From Cylicocyclus nassatus (lineage: Eukaryota > Nematoda > Chromadorea > Rhabditida > Strongylidae), in NCBI GenBank assembly GCA_958299035.1, contig CATQJL010000001.1, forward strand, positions 14,441,834-14,505,833: DNA of 64,000 nucleotides, given 5' to 3'. Positions 46,370-57,749 of the stretch are shown here, piece by piece; position 1 is the stretch's first letter; every line of letters begins with the position of its first letter. A model generated the notes under the pieces. That model was not told the origin of the DNA. It was given only the letters and a program-made list of their open reading frames with translations, and made no database searches. The position numbers were made by a program, and so were the translations under genes.

Positions 46370-46399
46370 AGGCTGAATAAATAAAGCTTGTAACAAACC

Positions 46400-47125
46400 T
46401 GTGTGGCAAAACATCATAGAAGATACTAAATCTGCTATTTCTCAAGACCTAATGCATGTAACCCCGAAAATTTGCAGCTTTGCTCTCTCGCCTGTAGCTT
46501 GTTCCAAGCTTCAAAATCCTATACTTTAGAACTTCTTACTGTAATTTCATGTAAAACATTGACAACGGTGCTTACCATAATTCGTAGAGATTGCTTTCTT
46601 CTACCCAACGGTGTGTAGCATGCCTGAATCAGTGCTTACAATGAAACAAAAACTTTGAATGCAATGACTGTTATTGAACTTCCAACCCAATAATATAAAT
46701 CATTGTTGAACTGCATTTTCACAGTTTTTGTTCTCCACTTCTAAAATTTGCTATTTGTGCCCTCAGTAGCGACAATTTGAGCAGACTGATGAGCAAAAAT
46801 GCTAAAAATTGCACTTACCAAGCACAAACACGGTTAGCCTTTTATAAACATTAGCCCTACCGATTCTTGACTCTCAAATAACATTCGGCTAGCTATCTCA
46901 ATGTTGACTTCGAACATATATCATACAAATCTATCACCTATTATTTACAAAAGACGTAAAGTCTTCCTTCCTGATGTGAGTATCAATTGTGCCGCTAACT
47001 ATAGCATCTATAGCTTACAAACGCATCCATTTGCATTTCGCATGGTGAAGAAAACGAATTGTGCACTAGTGAAGATGTACGCGTAAGCTCTCCCTCTGCC
47101 TATACTCTTTTCTATCCTTGCACTT
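46400..47125. other. No gene seen
   Basis: AT-rich spacer with no splice-bounded frames. Confidence 0.5.
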
Positions 47126-47129
47126 TTCC

Positions 47130-47283
47130 TTACACGCGGCTTTCTGTTCTAGTTGGACTTCTCCAAACTTCGCGATCTTCACTTTGATACTTATGTATCT
47201 CCGTTCTCGCAATTCTGCCTTCATCCACCCATCGTAGCTTTGACCTCCTCTTGGTTCCTTTAGGACTTCCATAAACATTGACA
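47130..47283 (-). pseudogene. LINE-type reverse transcriptase, C-terminal fragment
   Basis: The minus-strand frame has GPKG...KRRSKLRWVDE followed about 20 residues later by EDREVWR and a stop. The RW(V/L)D...DRxxWR spacing is characteristic of the C-termini of RTE/CR1-type non-LTR retrotransposon polyproteins. Another minus frame upstream (to about 47580) includes MLRWTAEV-like sequence in a different phase. Truncated and out of frame. Confidence 0.4.
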
Positions 47284-47319
47284 CTCTAGCGACCTACATC
47301 GTGGCTTGTAAAGGCTATT

Positions 47320-47466
47320 GCAGGACGAAGGCGCAGAAGCAGCATTAGTTGAGTGGGCGCGAATGCGGCGCACGCGTATCTCCACCGTTGTAATTCTTGC
47401 ACCTCATGCGCTCTACGGCTAATAAAGCCGCGTTCGCGCCCAAAGATATTGTGCCTTCGTCATGCA
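47320..47466. mobile_element. Small MITE with GGACGAAGGCGCA ends, copy 1
   Basis: Left GGACGAAGGCGCAGAAGC, right inverted GTGCCTTCGTC, with GGGCGCGAA / TTCGCGCCC inner arms. Related copy in reverse at 48245-48390. Confidence 0.5.
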
Positions 47467-47599
47467 GTAGCCTATATGGTATCGTTGGTGATGGTCCATC
47501 ATTGCGACTTCTGCCGTCCATCTTAGCATATGCGCCTCCATCATTCTGATCCTTGTTTCTTCTTCTTTCGTACACGGCCAACAGCCATATAGGGCAGTT

Positions 47600-48240
47600 G
47601 GTGGACTCTAGTGCGAATCGGTTAGCTTGAGCGGCATCCGCTTATTGCACAGCCCTTCTGCTAGGCTTCTCCAATTCGTTCAAGTTTTATTTATCTTGAT
47701 GGTAATACTCTGCTTTTCTGCCCTGCCCAGTTTACCAAATGCGGTAAAGCCTGTGCCTAAACATTTGCCTATGACATCGTTCAGTGAATCGCTAGCACAA
47801 ATCTAAGACGCATAATTGGAAACACATCTCAAGGCCACCATTAGGCTATATATTCTGATGAAAAAGGCCACTTTGAGTCAAAAGGCTTCCCTGTAACCGC
47901 GCTCTTTGTTTAAGTAAGCTTTTAATACCATTCATGCTTTTTTTCTTAGCCGAACCTGCGTGGATGCACGCCAAGTTTAGTGTCCACCGTTGCCTAATAC
48001 TTGCGATAAAGTCATTTTATCATTTTTCAGTGATGAAGTTTTTTTAGGAAAATCGCCAAACTCTTCCTCCTCATAATTGTTAATATTTTTTTCGTGCTTA
48101 CTAGCCTACCAGCTTCTTTACTCAAAAACCAAATTTGCTGCCATATTGTTACCTGTGCGCTGCAAACAAGCTGTTCTTTCAGGAAACGGCAGAGAATTCA
48201 AATTGACCATGCATTTCATCTACGTGAATTCTAAAAAAGC
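47600..48240. other. No gene seen
   Basis: May be further diverged LINE sequence, but nothing could be recognised in any frame. Confidence 0.4.
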
Positions 48241-48244
48241 TATT

Positions 48245-48390
48245 GCCGGACAAAGGTGCAAACTGTAGGAAGGCGAACATTTATTTATCAGCCGCAGAGT
48301 GCTTGAGGCGCAAGTTCACAACGGTGGAAGTACGCGCACCGCGTTCGCGCTAGTCGAACTAATATCGCTTTTACGCCTTCGTCCGGATCT
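48245..48390. mobile_element. Small MITE with GGACGAAGGCG ends, copy 2
   Basis: Left CCGGACAAAGGTGCAAAC, right ACGCCTTCGTCCGG, with CACAACGGTGG and ACCGCGTTCGCGC blocks shared in inverted order with the copy at 47320-47466. Confidence 0.5.
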
Positions 48391-48646
48391 CGTACGATTT
48401 TTCCCTTATTGTTTTCTACAAGCGATTTCCAGTTAGACATTTGCAACCCGTGTGCCGGACCAGGAGCAATGGGATTTAGAGTGGTGCACATACTTTAGAA
48501 TGGGGCGACAGTAAGCTATTTCTGCTGAAAAGTTTTGAGTGGCCTTACTGATTTATTGATTTTTCGCGTTTTTGCTCAGCTTTTCCCTTAAGACCTGCCA
48601 AAAATGATAGAAAGAATCGAGAATTCTGCAGTAAGTTTCGCATATA

Positions 48647-50150
48647 TTAGGGTGAACGGTGAAAAATGGGACAGCTTGATTTTCATTACATTTTAGGATT
48701 TTTTAGAGCAACAGCAAGCAGGCTGCAACTCAAACGTCTCTTGTACAGGGTGTCCCAAACAAATGTGAACACTGTTTGATCGTTAATAACTCCGTTGCTT
48801 TCATGTTCTTCGCCGAGCTTGAGGTGTCATTCTGTAGAGCGAGTTCAACTTAGGTTTGTAGTATGGAGCGAATCACCGATCGCTGTTCTTTACTGTAGGA
48901 TTACGGTATGAACTTCTAGCATGTGGATCTACAGTGAAATATGCCATTTGACAAAATTTTCTCCAAAAAATCTGAGAAATCGTGTACCGAGGTTTTTGCC
49001 TACGCTGATTCCACTACACAACTTTTTATGAGTGTTTTTAGCTTTTTTGGCGGTGTATTCACATTTCTGACAAATGCTGGAAATTCAGTCATTTCGGTTT
49101 ACCTGGGATAACCTTGGAAAGAAGCATCACAGTAAAGTGGAAATTTCATATCCGAAATCAGCGACTTCCATTACCGTAGTATAGAAGTTTTTGGCTTGTT
49201 TGGTCTTGTTCCGAGGCAGAATGTGGCCTTCAATAGTCTAAAATCTTTGTCCAAGTTCCAACCGTAATCCTACAGTAATGAAGAGCGATAGGTGATTCGC
49301 TCCATACTGTAAATCTAAGTTAAACCTCGCTCTATAGAATGGTGCCTCAAGCTCGGCGAAGGACATGAAAGCAAGGGAGTTATTAACAATCAAACAGTGT
49401 TCACATTTTTTTGGGATACCCTATATAAGCGACCTTCGCCCATCATTCTGGCAACTCGTTAACGCTTCTCTCCCCCAACCCTACTCGTGATAGGATCTCG
49501 AACAGGATTTTTTGAACATCTCTCATTCTTGCGCTGTCATACCGTAAAATTATAAAGAGAATCACATACCATTTGAAAGAGCTCCTCTTTCAAACTTTTA
49601 TTTCGAGATAAAAAAGCAAAAAACTTGAAAAATTGCGAACTTTTGGCGCAATATAAACCAAAAGATCATGTTTCAATCTTTAATTTTCGAAGATAGGAAT
49701 AATTTGAGGCAAACAGTATATGGATGGATAGAGTGTAAAGAGCTCTATCAGAAAGTAGCCAGTTAAATGTTTTCACTTGAAGAAGTAAATAATATGTATC
49801 TTCGTTCTCGAAACTGCCAATGACCATTTCTCATGACTTTGACCGTTGCGGCTATCAAGCCATCGTGGGTATGGCGACTGTACCTCCACCCATTGCAGTG
49901 GTAGTACTTCGGATAATCTCACATGTTCCACTGCGCAGATAATGCTCGAAGTTTATAATTTGTCGAAGTGACTAGCTTTGCATTTCAGCAAGTATAAAGA
50001 CTATTAAGAATGTTGATGACCTCATATGGTGTTGTCTGAATGAGAACAATATATTCTAATGTCTGTCAAAATTGGAAAGTTCAACGACTTCTCTTTCTTG
50101 AGAAATCTACAGTTATTCTCTAGGTGTCCCATTTTTACCGTTCATCCTAA
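48647..50150. mobile_element. Mariner-like element carrying a nested insertion
   Basis: Ends TTAGGGTGAACGGTGAAAAA and, inverted, TTTTTACCGTTCATCCTAA, with TA on the left and a mutated CA on the right. ATGGGACA follows at both inner edges. After removal of the nested element (48746-49423) about 826 bp remain, the size class of the other TA-flanked relics here. No transposase frame. Confidence 0.6.
48746..49423. mobile_element. Foldback element with CAGGGTGTCCCAA ends, nested
   Basis: Left end CAGGGTGTCCCAAACAAATG after TA; right end CATTTTTTTGGGATACCCTA before TA. Arms of about 160 bp are reverse complements (TGAACACTGTTTGATnGTTA, ATGGAGCGAATCACC). A related half element ends at 53806. Confidence 0.65.
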
Positions 50151-50154
50151 CATG

Positions 50155-50755
50155 ATGTGGCGGGGCGTATGTCATTAACCTATCTCACCAACTAATGACT
50201 GACATTATCGATTTATTTTATTTCGGCATTTTGCGCCCAAGAGGGTTAAAAATTGGCACAGAGGGTATGTGGGTCTGCTGATTACGACTAAGATATTTAC
50301 TGACTCAGTGTCTATTTTATGATTGTTACACACTTATGCCGGTACTATCGCCGCGTAACGGAAAGCATCTCTTTAACTAAGGTGTGATAGATGCCCTATT
50401 GAATGCAGTAATAAAAGACAAACGATGTTTTTCAAACTTTCTTATGATTGCATCAACTCGTTTGATCTGAGCACTTTCGCTGCATCTGTCCACAATTTGC
50501 TAAAACATCAAGAAACCAAATTCTATTGAACAACAGACTTTAGTTATCGACTAGACCGTGCAAACACCTGTTGTGTAAAGTAGTGTACTGTAAATTATAC
50601 CATAACTTTGTTTTGCGTCGTAGTATACACAGGTCATGATTTCTAAGACTATTTAAACCGCCATTTTCAACTCTGTAGAGAAAATGCTGTTATAATGTTG
50701 AACGTGTCTCTATCCCACTAAAGCTTCAATCTTCTTTCTTATCCATGTTTTCAGG
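50155..50755. other. No gene seen; 5' flank of gene G
   Basis: A TTTTCAG acceptor at about 50755, 14 bp before the gene G ATG, suggests a leader intron or trans-splice site. No TATA or GTGCGT element was recognised. Confidence 0.45.
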
Positions 50756-50768
50756 CGGCACTTTCAAG

Positions 50769-52356
50769 ATGTACACTTCATTCTTCTTATTTGCTCTTTT
50801 ACTCGTTGCTGGAGTTGAGTGCCAACTCGGAAATCAAGGAGGTATGAGCAGCTTGAAAGTTTTAATAAATAACTAGCTGGCTTACCCGGCTCCGCCGTAT
50901 CCGGACCAAACTTGGCACACATACACTTCGGGCCCCGGCGGGTGTCACAGTCCACTTTTCGTTATCGATCGATGTCGATTTTACCGATTTTTATCGATTT
51001 TTTGCAGAGTTCACCTACAGGGCTAGGAGTTGGCACAGGGGGGGAAGTGAGCATGGGGATTCCGAATACAATATTAGTTTTCAGAATTATCGATTACTTT
51101 TATTGATTTTATCGATTTTTTTGTAAATTTTGACATGCGAGGCTGGGATTTTGCACAGGGGGGTAATCGAGCATGCTGATTACGAACACAATATTAGTTT
51201 TCAGGATCGTCCATTACTTTTATCAATTTTATCGATTTTTTTGTAAAGTTTGACCTGCGGGGCTGGGAGTTTGCACAGGGGTAATCGAGCATGCAGATTA
51301 CGAATACAATATTAGTTTTCAAGATCGTCCATTACTTTTATCGATTTTATCGATTTTTTGAAAATTTGAGCTAGGGGCTAGAATTTGGCACAGGGTGTAA
51401 TCAAGCATGCTGATCACCCCCCTTGGGGATGATCAGCATGCTCGATTATCCCCTGTGCCAACTCCCAGCCCCCTAGCTCAAACTTTGCAAAAAAATCGAT
51501 GAAATCGATAAAAGTAATCGATAATCCCGAAAACCAAAATTGTATTCGGAATCCCCATGCTCGATTACCCCCCTGTGCGAACTCCCAGCCCCGTAGCTCA
51601 AACTTTGCAAAAAAATCGATAAAATCGATAAAAGTAATCGATAATCCTGAAAACCAATATTGTATTCGGAATCCCCATGCTCGATTACCCCCCTGTGCCA
51701 ACTCCCAGCCCCGTAGCTCAAACTTTGCAAAAAAATCGATAAAATCGATAAAAGTAATCGATAATCCTGAAAACCAATGTTGTATTCGGAATCCCCATGC
51801 TCGATTACCCCCCTGTGCCAACTCCCAGCCCCGTAGGTAAACTCAGCAAAAAAATCGATAAAAATCGATAAAATCGATATCGATCGATGACGAAAAGTAG
51901 CCTATGACAACCGCCGGGGCCCGTAGTGTATGTGTGCCAAGTTTGGTCCGGATCGGTTCAGAAATGGAATTTTCTATTCGGAACATACGTACACACATAC
52001 ATACATACAGACAGACATACATACATACATACAAACAGACATTCAGCTTTATATATAAGAAGATAAGGTTTACTTTGAAAATTCCCCCAGGGCTTGGAGG
52101 CAATGCAGGTGGAATGGGAATGCAAGGAGGAGGGCTTGGACAACAAGGAGGTGGACTCGGACAGCAGGGAGGAGGTTGAGTTGATCGTTTTGAAATTGCC
52201 AAATTGTTTACATGTGTCCCAATATAGGCATGGGCATGGGCAACCAAGGCGGAGGCCTCCTCGGAAATGGAGGAGGAAGTATGTTTCCGACATTTACTGC
52301 ATCTCTATGTATAGGAAGTAACTTGTGCATTTTCAGCACTTGGCTTGGGTCGCTAA
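50769..52356 (+). CDS. Gene G: small glycine-rich secreted protein, 75 aa
   Basis: Exons 50769-50841, 52091-52174, 52228-52278 and 52337-52356; all phase 1. Signal peptide MYTSFFLFALLLVAGVEC, mature start QLGNQGG. Exon 2 is GLGGNAGGMGMQGGGLGQQ plus a GGGLGQQGG repeat, exon 3 GMGMGNQGGGLLGNGGG, and the end is TLGLGR. The donors of exon 2 (GTTGAG) and exon 3 (GTATGT) are weaker than usual. Intron 1 (1.25 kb) is almost entirely a Helitron that leaves the splice signals intact. Exon 2 has the same length (84 nt) as in gene H, its closest relative. Confidence 0.75.
50873..52060 (-). mobile_element. Intact-looking Helitron in intron 1 of gene G
   Basis: Reading leftwards it begins TCTTATATATAAAGCTGAAT at 52060 and ends CTAG at 50873, with the host A and T bordering it. 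GC hairpin beside the CTAG end, internal inverted ~119-bp units with a palindromic centre near 51420, and a CATACATACAGACAGA microsatellite near the 5' end. It is inserted antisense to gene G. Near-identical to 32932-34110, so a recent family. Confidence 0.75.
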
Positions 52357-52396
52357 ACAATGGAACAAAGACATTGATATTTTTGTATTTAGTATT

Positions 52397-52402
52397 AATA
52401 AA
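52397..52402 (+). terminator. Poly(A) signal, gene G
   Basis: AATAAA 41 bp after the TAA. Confidence 0.55.
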
Positions 52403-52404
52403 AC

Positions 52405-53825
52405 TGCTTGTACCTACTGTGATCGAGTGTATTATGGCTCGAAATGGTTTTTTAAAATATTAAAATTTTTTTAATATGTGTCATCTGTATAGGTTTTGCT
52501 TGGTAGATTTCGACAATTAAGCCTACAAATCAGACAATACTTTCGCTAATGCTAAAAATTTTTGACTAATTTTTTGATTTTCTTGACTTGTTTTCACCCC
52601 TTGTTTTTGGCGTGCTAGCGGCACCAAAGTGCTGCCATAAAAGAGGCAATGCGAGAATATGTTCCAAAAAAATTATGGGAGAAAAACACTATTTGACGCA
52701 AAGAAAAAAATCATGAAAAAATGACAATTTTGAGTGTTCTTATAAAGTTGTCGTAAACTTGCTAGCTATTTATGCATTTGCGGCACGGGTCTTACTGTTG
52801 TGTGCGCCCTGCCATGGTCTACATATGAAGCAACCTTGAAGATTCTAGAGAAGTTCTAGAATTTTTCAAAATTTCACAAAAAAGTGTAACAGAAATCATC
52901 CGCCAACCAATAGAATCGAAGAGAATGATACGTCCCAGAATCTTTCGAAATGTGGCATTTAATAGACTCTTGATGAGAATACTGATGTTAAGATTATGCG
53001 AAGTGCTCATTACTTTCCGTTCACCCTTATGTAAAAACATGGACAACACCATCTTTGCTCGTAACCTCGTCTAACTAATTAGGTGATACAAACAATAACA
53101 TAAGCAGGTGTACAAAACATGTTGTGCACAAACAATTGCTGGCCATTTATCAAGCTTGTTGTCCATAAGGGACATTGTATGAAGCAGTACTATCACATCC
53201 ATTGTTACGATAACTAGCTCTACCTGTGCAATTTTATCATTCTTGATTAATTCAACCTATAAAATGCGGTTTTTTCCTAAATTGCGAGTGGACTCCCTGG
53301 TAAAGCAAAAAAGCTGTTCTGGTGATATCGATTCGATGTAATAGGTTACGAACAAAATGATGTCGCTTTCTGTCACCGCGCAGAGTAAACACCAAAATGC
53401 ATGAGGAGCATCATTCCATAGTATACAAGTAGAGTCTATTGTTGTAAATATGATATAGACTCCTTTGCGCGACGCTTCGCTTATAAGTTTTGCCAGATAA
53501 TCGCAACGACTGTTTTTTCAACGCAAATCATAATGCGATTACATCATCAAGCCTAGAATTCTCATAATAAGCTACTTATTGAAATTAAAGTGCACGGAAA
53601 TCTTGCTAAGCAACCTAGATCTTTTCCAAAATTTTTTGAGAACGACGCAACGATAACACCCCGTGCTGGGAATTGCTACCATGATTCTACATTGAAGCAA
53701 ATGTTAACTGTCTCTATACTGTAAATCTAAGGTAAAACCGGACCTACAGAAAGCTGCTCAAAGGTCAGAAGCATTCATACAGTCTATACTTCTGGGACAC
53801 CCTGTAGTAGCACATATATAAATTT
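52405..53825. other. No gene seen
   Basis: Ends with a half element at about 53718-53806 (CTGTAAATCTAAGGT...TGGGACACCCTG) related to the right arm of 48746-49423. The remainder has no recognisable feature. Confidence 0.5.
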
Positions 53826-53829
53826 ACAA

Positions 53830-54948
53830 CAAAAAATCAGTATATTTGTAAAACTAGGACCACAAAATTCAACGCCGTCATATTACCTCGACTGCATAAT
53901 TATAAATATTATATTTGACAATATGTTCGTCGAGAAACGTCTATTTTAACAAGATAAAACTTGGCCAAAAAAGGGCTTTATGCGGAAGAAGGTAGTTGTA
54001 TTTGTTTAACCTTACTGTCACTGGCTATCCTCAGAAAGTATTCTGAACCCTTTTGTGGATTTGAAAAAAACTCGCAAGCAGCTGTAATAGAATCACAGAA
54101 GTTATAACCAGCACTTACAAGGGAAGGATATAGCCCTATAGCCCATATTAAGCCCTTAATTAAGTTTATTGCCTCAGAACTTGCTGTTACTTTTAAAGCA
54201 GGATAATTATAGGAAAACAGACCTAACACCAGTAATGTCTCACTCTGACTAATCACTTTGCCTGTTCTCACTGAATTCACCTGAATCTTTCCGTCAGTGG
54301 TTTCAAGGGAGCGTCTGGAAAGCTCTCAACACTACCACAAACTTCTAAACTCAGTTTGGGTTCGGCTTTTTGAGGTGGTCGAAAAATGTGGACTTGCATG
54401 GGCTGCGTTCTAGTTCCGCTCATTTTTGTAAATTCTTCACCAAAAATCAGCCAATGCACTTTACACTTATAAACCTTCGCACGAGAACTATGAACATTTT
54501 GGCAGATCGCCAGACGAGCTGCTCTAGTTTTACGCGCAGTTCCTTCTCTGATCAAAGCTCTCTAGTGACTAATGTCTAAAAATAACTGAAATCATAAGGA
54601 AAAACTGCTCAATTAATCACATCCAATGCTCAAGCTGTTACCACAGGTTAACAGAGGTGGCACGAGAACGGGTTCTGCATTGAAGAATTCGGTAGCTTTG
54701 TCACATTGTTTTTCATTGTAATCACAGCCAACACTATGGCTAGTTACGTGCATTGTATCTCACAATAGTACAGAAGATTCTACTTTGCATTGCCATAATC
54801 TGCGAAAAGTATTTTACCTTGCATTTCTTCACAAAAAAGTGATTGTATATTAGTTTGCATAGTCTCATGCACACGTTCTTCACAATGTTCACTTCACTGA
54901 TCGTATTTGCCCTGGTATTCGTTGTTAGCATTCATTGTCAACTCGGAG
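53830..54948. repeat. Segmental duplication, copy 1 (gene H upstream region)
   Basis: Shares ordered blocks with 61338-62085 and 63140-64000, for example AAGATAAAACTTGGCCAAAA, GTTATAACCAGCACTTA, TTTATTGCCTCAGA and CACTCTGACnAG. It contains two minus-strand frames (53978-54280 and 54277-54555) that are open here but broken in the other copy. Confidence 0.75.
53978..54555 (-). pseudogene. Two adjoining minus-strand frames, unknown
   Basis: Frame 1 (54555-54277) contains KVYKCKVHWLIFGEEF and ends TERFR; frame 2 (54280-53978) continues one base out of phase with SETLLVLGLFSYNYPALK. A CAG/GTGAAT donor-like site sits at the junction. Composition is coding-like, but no family is recognised. The duplicate at 63.3-63.7 kb has stops and indels. 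Either a shifted old gene or chance. Confidence 0.25.
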
Positions 54949-55284
54949 GTGAGTCCATTCACTTACAACTAATTATAAATTAGCTCAATGTTCCAGGTTT
55001 ACTCGGTGGCGGAGGATACGGCAATCAAGGAGGTTTTGGTAACCAAGGGTATGGTAATCAAGGTGGACTGGGTGGAGGTGGTAGGATTCTTTGACATTTT
55101 CTGTTGAAGTTAGCGGCTTTCCTTATAGGCTACGGAAACCAAGGTTATGGAAATAATGGAGGAGGCTTACTTGGAGGAGGAGGATGTAATAAGTTAAATA
55201 GTCTTTTTGCTAAAATTTCATGTCATGCGCATTCGTCGTCAAAATTCTGGAGAGACTGTACTTTTCATTTCAGTACTGGGCTAA
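54885..55284 (+). CDS. Gene H: small glycine-rich secreted protein, 71 aa
   Basis: Exons 54885-54948, 54997-55080, 55129-55185 and 55274-55284; all phase 1. Signal peptide MFTSLIVFALVFVVSIHC, mature start QLGGLLGGGGYGNQGG. Exon 2 has YGNQGG / FGNQGYGNQGG repeats, exon 3 YGNQGYGNNGGGLLGGGG, and the end is LLG. Exon 3 uses an unusual GTAATA donor, and the last exon of 11 nt is very short, so the C-terminus is the least certain part. Paralogue of G and of the partial gene I at 63985. Confidence 0.7.
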
Positions 55285-55367
55285 GATCTCTGGAGATGCA
55301 CATGTATCGACAACTTCATTACTTTCCATCTAAAACAAACAATGCAAAAATCCTAAATCTGCGATAT

Positions 55368-55373
55368 AATAAA
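55368..55373 (+). terminator. Poly(A) signal, gene H
   Basis: AATAAA 84 bp after the TAA. Confidence 0.5.
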
Positions 55374-55379
55374 TTTTTT

Positions 55380-56855
55380 TGTGCATGCGTCATGTCACCC
55401 TAGTTTTATTGAACACTATATTTTGCAAATTTCAACCTGCCACATAAAGAATGCATGAATATTTCAAAGCTAGCATACTCAAAGATAAGTTGAACATGTT
55501 CTTATCAACATCGTCAAGTTTTCAAAGGCAGTACTAACGTAATCACAGTTAAGTTCCATTTACCCAAAATAGTAAAATATATTTCTGAACGAGTTATGCG
55601 CTATAATCTCATTACACTTCAGTTTCAAAAAATATTGGACTGATGCAAACTCAAGCGAGTTTCTTATCCTGGCAGAAAAGTGCAAAGTCTGATGAGAATA
55701 TTATTATCTGACAAGGAAAAGCAAGCTCTATCAGTTCTACGATATAATGTCGAAACATTTGCACCATAGTCAGTCCAAATGAAGTTTGACAAAACTAAAA
55801 AATCGACCGAAAATCAAGTGCTGAGAGAATATCACGGGCCTCCTACTTGCTTAAAAAATATACTCTCCACATCAGACAATAAATACAATTGCTATAATAT
55901 TCCTAACTACAAGTCGAAATGTGTAAAATGGCGCGCCCTTGCCAAACAGTGTTGGACTGTTCTTACATGGATATCAATATACTACATTCCGTCGCAATTG
56001 TCATCATATGCCCTCTACAAACGCCAGTTTCCAAAACATGATTAATGGAGAAAACCAAAAAAAAGACATTTTTGTGTTCCTGATCTATTTTTGTTTCCCT
56101 AATCTGTTTCGCGCATGTTCTGTCATTTTGTGAAGCTTGTTGTGCTTTGCTAAAAAATACGTTTCCTGCTTTCATGATTCTGCCCATAGGTGCGATAAGG
56201 TGAGAATGACCCCTCCACGGTGAAGAGGGTCACAGCGGTCGCCATGGTATTTTCTCATCATTTTTCCTAGTCAGAGTTTATAATTTTGAATTCCTTGTCA
56301 TCACTGGTGGTCTTTTTTCTAAAATGTGAAGCGATGTCCTGCTAGATTAACACAATTATGTTTCTGACAAGCACCTTGTATTTTTTCTTACATTTTCCCC
56401 TTTCCCTTTTTTACGTTTTTACACCACCTGTCTGTTTCTGAAATTACCATAGAAAATGTGCATGCGAGAACATTTGCTTCGGAAAGAGTTAGACAATTTT
56501 TAAGCATTTGCGAATTTTCTAAAAGAAAAAATTCGTAATTTCTGTAGATTAACAGCAACGGTGCAAGGCAATTGCTTCAAAACCATCCTGTCTTCCGCTT
56601 TCAGAAAATATACAGTTTGCCTGGAGTCTGTCGAAAGAAGTACCTGGTGAAGGGTGTGGGCAGTGATTTCTGGATATTCACGAGTTTTTAGGATAGAGAA
56701 ATGCGTAACTTCTGAAGATGAACAACTTGTACAAGGAAATATAGTCACCATCGGAACCATGTCGTTCTTCGCTTTCAGAAATATATACTTTGCCTGAGGT
56801 CCGTCAAAAAAGTGCCTTGTGAAGGATGGTGAGACCCTTATAATGGGAGTGCTCA
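55380..56855. other. No supported gene
   Basis: Open frames at 55779-56045 (plus) and 56500-56889 (minus) lack splice sites and recognisable motifs. Nothing else seen. Confidence 0.45.
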
Positions 56856-56859
56856 AATA

Positions 56860-57440
56860 CTCAAATAATCGCTGGGGGCAGGCGGCCATGCGATTTATGG
56901 GCAGGCAGGCACCGGAAAAATAGTTCGCTGATTTCTTGCGGTCCGCTTGCGGACATTTGGAAGAATTTTGACGAAATTTTAGACGAAGCTCGGAGAACAG
57001 TCGCAGTTTCCTTATAGATTAGCTGCGGCGCAGTGGCCGCATTCTCGCGGACTCTCCGCGAGAATATGCATGATGAAGACCGCGCGGTCCATTGTGGAGG
57101 ACCGCACAGCCCGCAGGTATCTTCCGCCGAGAGAAAGTACCCCAAACTCGGGTAGTCAAACCATCGATGGTACCTCTGCCAGGTATAGAGTTCACCTTAG
57201 CTCGGCGTACGCACGAGACTGCGTAAAAAAAGTCCGAGCGCTTGCTGAAACTTTGACCAGTGCTCGCTGAAATAGATTATCTGTCGAGCGCTTGCAGAAA
57301 ATGCTGTATTGATGCCCACTGGCAGAATATGCGACCGTAAAGGAAGTGCCGCCCGCTGAAGATTTGGCCCAAAATTCTGCTGACCGCTTGCAGAAAAGCG
57401 CGAGTTTGCGGACCGCCTGCCCCCGGCGATTGTCTGAGTA
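56860..57440. mobile_element. Possible foldback element with GGGGGCAGGCGG ends
   Basis: AATAATCGCTGGGGGCAGGC on the left (about 56867) is matched in reverse by GCCTGCCCCCGGCGATT on the right (about 57412), with GGACCGC blocks inside. GC-richer than its surroundings. Exact ends not determined. Confidence 0.4.
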
Positions 57441-57474
57441 CAATGTACTTACCTCCCCCCCCCCCCCTCCCACC

Positions 57475-57745
57475 CCCACTTGTTAGAATCAGTAGGGTCA
57501 CTAGCGATCCGTAGATTCAGGCACTACAAATCATCTGCTTCCACTTGCTAGCGACTCATAGAGTTACCTAAGCACTACAAAATGTCCACCCCCTCCTCCT
57601 CCCACTTGTTAGCGATCCGTAGGATCACTTGAGCGCTCCAAATTATCTGTCCGCAGAGGAAGCACGGTAATTAAAAAGTTTTCCCGCATGGTTCACTAAT
57701 AAACCTAATAACTGTATCTGCCACGACCCACTTGCTAGCGACCCC
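57475..57745. repeat. Short degenerate tandem repeat (~60-75 bp unit)
   Basis: Four diverged copies of CCACTTGTTAGCGATCC(GTAG), several followed by a CACTACAAA-type block. Confidence 0.55.
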
Positions 57746-57749
57746 ACGG

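Larger units (their letters stand above)
44200..46395 (+). mobile_element. Penelope-like retroelement, degenerate
   Basis: Contains a reverse transcriptase region followed by a GIY-YIG endonuclease region, the gene order of Penelope-like elements, and a non-coding 3' tail with a hammerhead-like motif (46342-46369). The 5' end is not defined; no terminal repeat was found upstream. A solo copy of a related 3' tail is at about 61520-61745. Confidence 0.75.

Noticed and set aside
51904..52247. Pro/Cys-rich minus frame opposite gene G
   Set aside because: Antisense of gene G exon 2 glycine codons joined to Helitron microsatellite.
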